A stretch of DNA of 32,500 nucleotides. Source: Symbiodinium natans. Its lineage: Eukaryota; Sar; Dinophyceae; Suessiales; Symbiodiniaceae. Below the pieces are notes generated by a model. The model ran no database searches and was not told where the DNA came from. It saw only the letters and a program-made list of their open reading frames with translations. Positions 29,471 through 32,500 of this stretch are shown here, one piece after another. Positions within the stretch are counted from its first letter, which is position 1, and each line of letters opens with the position of its first letter. Where the stretch lies: positions 1-32,500 of the forward strand of contig CAJNDS010002191.1 of the NCBI GenBank assembly GCA_905221605.1, written 5' to 3'. The position numbers and the translations under genes are program-made.

Positions 29471-30230
29471 TTGGTGTGTTGGTGTGTTTTGGTGTGTTTT
29501 GGTGTGTGTTGGTGTGTGTTGGTGTGTGTTGGTGTGTGTTGGTGTGTGTTGGTGTGTGTTGGTGTGTGTTGGTGTGTGTTGGTGTGTGTTGGTGTGTGTT
29601 GGTGTGTGTTGGTGTGTGTTGGTGTGTGTTGGTGTGTGTTGGTGTGTGTTGCTGTGTGTTGGTGTGTGTTGGTGTGTGTTGGTGTGTGTTGGTGTGTGTT
29701 GGTGTGTGTTGGTGTGTGTTGGTGTGTGTTGGTGTGTGTTGGTGTGTGTTGGTGTGTGTTGGTGTGTGTTGGTGTGTGTTGGTGTGTGTTGGTGTGTGTT
29801 GGTGTGTGTTGGTGTGTGCTGGTGTGTGTTGGTGTGTGTTGGTGTGTGTTGGTGTGTGTTGGTGTGTGTTGGTGTGTGTTGGTGTGTGTTGGTGTGTGTT
29901 GGTGTGTGTTGGTGTGTGTTGGTGTGTGTTGGTGTGTGTTGGTGTGTGTTGGTGTGTGTTGGTGTGTGTTGGTGTGTGTTGGGGTGTGTTGGGGTGTGTT
30001 GGGGTGTGTTGGGGTGTGTTGGTGTGTGTTGGTGTGTGTTGGTGTGTGTTGGGGTGTGTTGGGGTGTGTTGGGGTGTGTTGCGGTGTGTTGGGGTGTGTT
30101 GGGGTGTGTTGGGGTGTGTTGGGTGTGTTGGGGTGTGTTGGGGTGTGTTGGGGTGTGTTGGGGTGTGTTGGGGTGTGTTGCGGTGTGTTGCGGTGTGTTG
30201 CGGTGTGTTGCGTTGGTGTGTTGCGTTGGT
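29471..30230 (+). repeat. 10-mer array, third segment
   Basis: GTTGGTGTGT units pass from about 29980 into GGGG- and GCGG-containing variants in the same order as in the first segment, ending with TGCGTTGG steps near 30215-30240. Confidence 0.9.
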
Positions 30231-31370
30231 GTGTTGCGTTGGTGTGTTGGTGTGTTGGTGTGTTGGTGTGTGGGTGTGTTGGTGTGTTGGTGTGTGGGTG
30301 TGTGGGTGTGTGGGTGTGTTGGTGTGTTTTTGTGTTGGTGTGTTTGTGTGTGGGTGTGTGGGTGTGTTGGTGTGTGGGTGTGTTGGTGTGTGTTGGTGGG
30401 TGTGTTGGTGTGTGGGTGTGTTGGTGGGTGGGTTGGTGGGTGTGTTGGTGGGTGTGTTGGTGGGTGTGTTGGTGGGTGTGTTGGTGGGTGTGTTGGTGGG
30501 TGTGTTGGTGGGTGTGTTGGTGTGTGGGTGGGTTGGTGGGTGGGTGTGTTGGTGTGTGTTGGTGTGTGTTGGTGTGTGTTGGTGTGTGTTGGTGTGTGTG
30601 TTGGTGTGTGGGTGTGTTGGGGTGTGGGTGTTTTGGTGTGTGGGTGTGTTGGTGTGTAGGTGTGTTGGTGTGTGGGTGTGTTGGTGTGTGGGTGTGTTGG
30701 TGTGTGGGTGTGTTGGTGTGTGGGTGTGTTGGTGTGTGGGTGTGTCGGTGTGTGGGTGTGTTGGTGCGTGGGTGTGTCGGTGTGTGTTGGTGTGTGGGTG
30801 TGTCGGTGTGTGGGTGTGTTGGTGTGTTTTTGTGTTGGTGTGTTTGTGTGTGGGTGTGTGGGTGTGTTGGTGGGTGTGTTGGTGTGTGGGTGTGTTGGTG
30901 GGTTTTGTGTGGGTGTGTTGGGTGGGGTGGGGGTTTGGTTGGGTTGTGTTGGTGGGTTTGTGGTGGGTGTGTTTGGTGTGTGGGTGTGTTGGTGGGTTGG
31001 TTGGTGGTGGTTTGTTGGTGTGGGTAGGGTGTGTGGTGGGTTGTGTTGGTGTGTAGTTTGGTTGTGTTGGTGGGTTGGTGGCGTTGGTGTGTTGGTGTGT
31101 TGGTGTGTGGTGTGTGGTGTTGGTGTGTTGGTGTGTTGGTGTGTTGGTGTGTTGGTGTGTTGGTGTGTTGGTGTGTTGGTGTGTTGGTGTGTTGGTGTGT
31201 TGGTGTGTTGGTGTGTTGGTGTGTTGTGTGTGTGTTTGGTGTGTTGGTGTGTTGTGTGTGTTGGTGTGTTGGTGTGTTGGTGTGTTGGTGTGTTGTGTTT
31301 GGGTTGTGTGTGGTTGTGTTGTGTTGGTGTTGGTGTGCTGGTGGTGCGTTTGGTGTGCTTTGTGGTGTTG

Positions 31371-31753
31371 CGTGTGTGCGTGTGTGCGTGTGTGCGTGTG
31401 TGCGTGTGTGCGTGTGTGCGTGTGTGCGTGTGTGCGTGTGTGCGTGTGTGCGTGTGTGCGTGTGTGCGTGTGTGCGTGTGTGCGTGTGTGCGTGTGTGCG
31501 TGTGTGCGTGTGTGCGTGTGTGCGTGTGTGCGTGTGTGCGTGTGTGCGTGTGTGCGTGTGTGCGTGTGTGCGTGTGTGCGTGTGTGCGTGTGTGCGTGTG
31601 TGCGTGTGTGCGTGTGTGCGTGTGTGCGTGTGTGCGTGTGTGCGTGTGTGCGTGTGTGCGTGTGTGCGTGTGTGCGTGTGTGCGTGTGTGCGTGTGTGCG
31701 TGTGTGCGTGTGTGCGTGTGTGCGTGTGTGCGTGTGTGCGTGTGTGCGTGTGT
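31371..31753 (+). repeat. Perfect 8-mer array (GTGTGTGC)n
   Basis: About 48 uninterrupted copies show no visible substitution, in contrast to the degenerate repeats on both sides. This suggests recent expansion or homogenisation. Confidence 0.92.
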
Positions 31754-31990
31754 GGGTGTGTGGGTGTGTGGTGTGTTGGTGTGGTGTGCGTGGGTGGTGG
31801 TGGGTGTGTGTGGGTGTGTGGTTGTGTGGGTGTGTGGGTGTGTGGGTGTGTGGTTGTGTGGGTGTGTGGGTGTGTGGGTGTGTGGTTGTGTGGGTGTGTG
31901 GGTGTGTGGGTGTGTGGGTGTGTGGGTGTGTGGGTGTGTGGGTGTGTGGGTGTGTGGGTGTGTGGGTGTGTGGGTGTGTGGGTGTGTAAG
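31754..31990 (+). repeat. 8-mer array (GTGTGGGT)n
   Basis: Mostly regular GTGTGGGT units include scattered GGTTGTGT variants and a short irregular patch at about 31770-31810. Confidence 0.88.
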
Positions 31991-32228
31991 TTGTAAATTT
32001 GTGGGTGTGTAAGTTTGTGGGTGTGGAAGTTGTAAGTGTGGGTGTGGAAGTTTGTGGGTGTATAAGTTTGTGGGTGCGTGGGTGCGTGGGTGTGTGGGTG
32101 TGTGCAACTGGGTGTGTGGGTGTGTGGGTGTGTGGGTGTGTAAGTTTGTGGGTGGTGGAACTGGGTGCGTGGTGCGTGGTGCATGGTGCATGGTGGGTGG
32201 TGCGTGGTGGTGCGGGTGTGTAAATTTG

Positions 32229-32475
32229 TGGGTGCGCGGGTGCGTGGTGCGTGGTGCGTGGTGCGTGGTGCGTGGTGCGTGGTGCGTGGTGCGTGGTGCG
32301 TGGTGCGTGGTGCGGGGTGCGTGGTGCGTGGTGCGTGGTGCGTGGTGCGTGGTGCGTGGTGCGTGGTGCGTGGTGCGTGGTGCGTGGTGCGTGGTGCGTG
32401 GTGCGTGGTGCGTGGTGCGTGGTGCGTGGTGCGTGGTGCGTGGTGCGTGGTGCGTGGTGCGTGGTGCGTGGTGGG
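32229..32475 (+). repeat. 7-mer array (GCGTGGT)n
   Basis: Over 30 copies of GCGTGGT have one visible variant (GCGGGGT near 32311). The array degrades to GGGTGGT and GGATGGT at the window end. Confidence 0.92.
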
Positions 32476-32500
32476 TGGTGGGTGGTGGATGGTGGGTGGT

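Larger units (their letters stand above)
26579..32500 (+). repeat. Strand-asymmetric G/T satellite block
   Basis: About 5.9 kb is made almost only of G and T on this strand, with rare C and very rare A until about 31.99 kb, and continues to the window end. It is built from related short units: a 10-mer (GTTGGTGTGT and G-rich variants), 8-mers (GTTGGTGT, GTGTGTGC, GTGTGGGT) and a 7-mer (GCGTGGT). The very long open frames across it (Cys/Val/Trp-rich on plus, His/Thr/Pro-rich on minus) follow from stop-free unit composition and are not genes. The sharp left border follows CTCTAAAA at 26578. Confidence 0.95.

Noticed and set aside
26378-32191. A 1937-aa His/Thr/Pro-rich minus-strand open frame and several long Cys/Val/Trp-rich plus-strand frames
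   Set aside because: They only read the G/T satellite, whose units lack stop codons in most frames. Other frames across the same block are equally open.
26579-32500. CRISPR-like or telomere array
   Set aside because: There are no spacers, the units are 7-10 nt, and no unit equals TTTAGGG or another known telomere repeat.

Overview
This window looks like nuclear DNA from a dinoflagellate, probably a Symbiodiniaceae-like alga. The grounds are indirect but consistent. Coding sequence is cut into many short exons. When exons are joined by reading phase, about half of the usable 5' splice sites are GC rather than GT, and nearly all 3' sites are AG. Genes are closely packed on both strands. No bacterial, organellar or viral signature was seen. 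The lineage is an inference; the exon evidence was read directly from the sequence.

Layout. 0.7-6.1 kb (minus): a large calcium-binding gene. It has four EF-hands, then nearly 800 residues of alanine-rich helical repeats in one very long exon, then small exons that end in at least four more EF-hands. 6.3-8.58 kb (plus): one or two unrecognised Ser/Thr-rich genes, divergent from the EF-hand gene. 8.58-10.5 kb (minus): a glycosyltransferase of the capsular-polysaccharide-synthesis type (Caps_synth-like), with its stop codon directly next to the plus-strand stop. 10.5-16.1 kb: intron-rich sequence with scattered candidate exons. 16.1-16.8 kb (minus): a type II single-pass membrane protein with a low-complexity stem, which may be the N-terminus of the glycosyltransferase. 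17.7-18.7 kb (minus): a six-repeat Kelch propeller. 18.9-20.96 kb (plus): an unrecognised multi-exon gene. 21.0-24.3 kb (minus): a serine/threonine protein kinase split into tiny exons, with the Gly-loop, VAVK-type lysine, alpha-C Glu, HRD, DFG, APE and DxWSxG motifs all present. 24.3-26.57 kb: no firm gene. 26.58-32.5 kb: a 5.9 kb strand-asymmetric G/T satellite that runs off the window end.

Nothing shows that these genes form a pathway. Calcium sensing (EF-hands) and a kinase with a CAMK-like activation segment lie in the same window, but no functional link should be read from that. Most exon borders are phase-consistent proposals, not transcript-supported facts.
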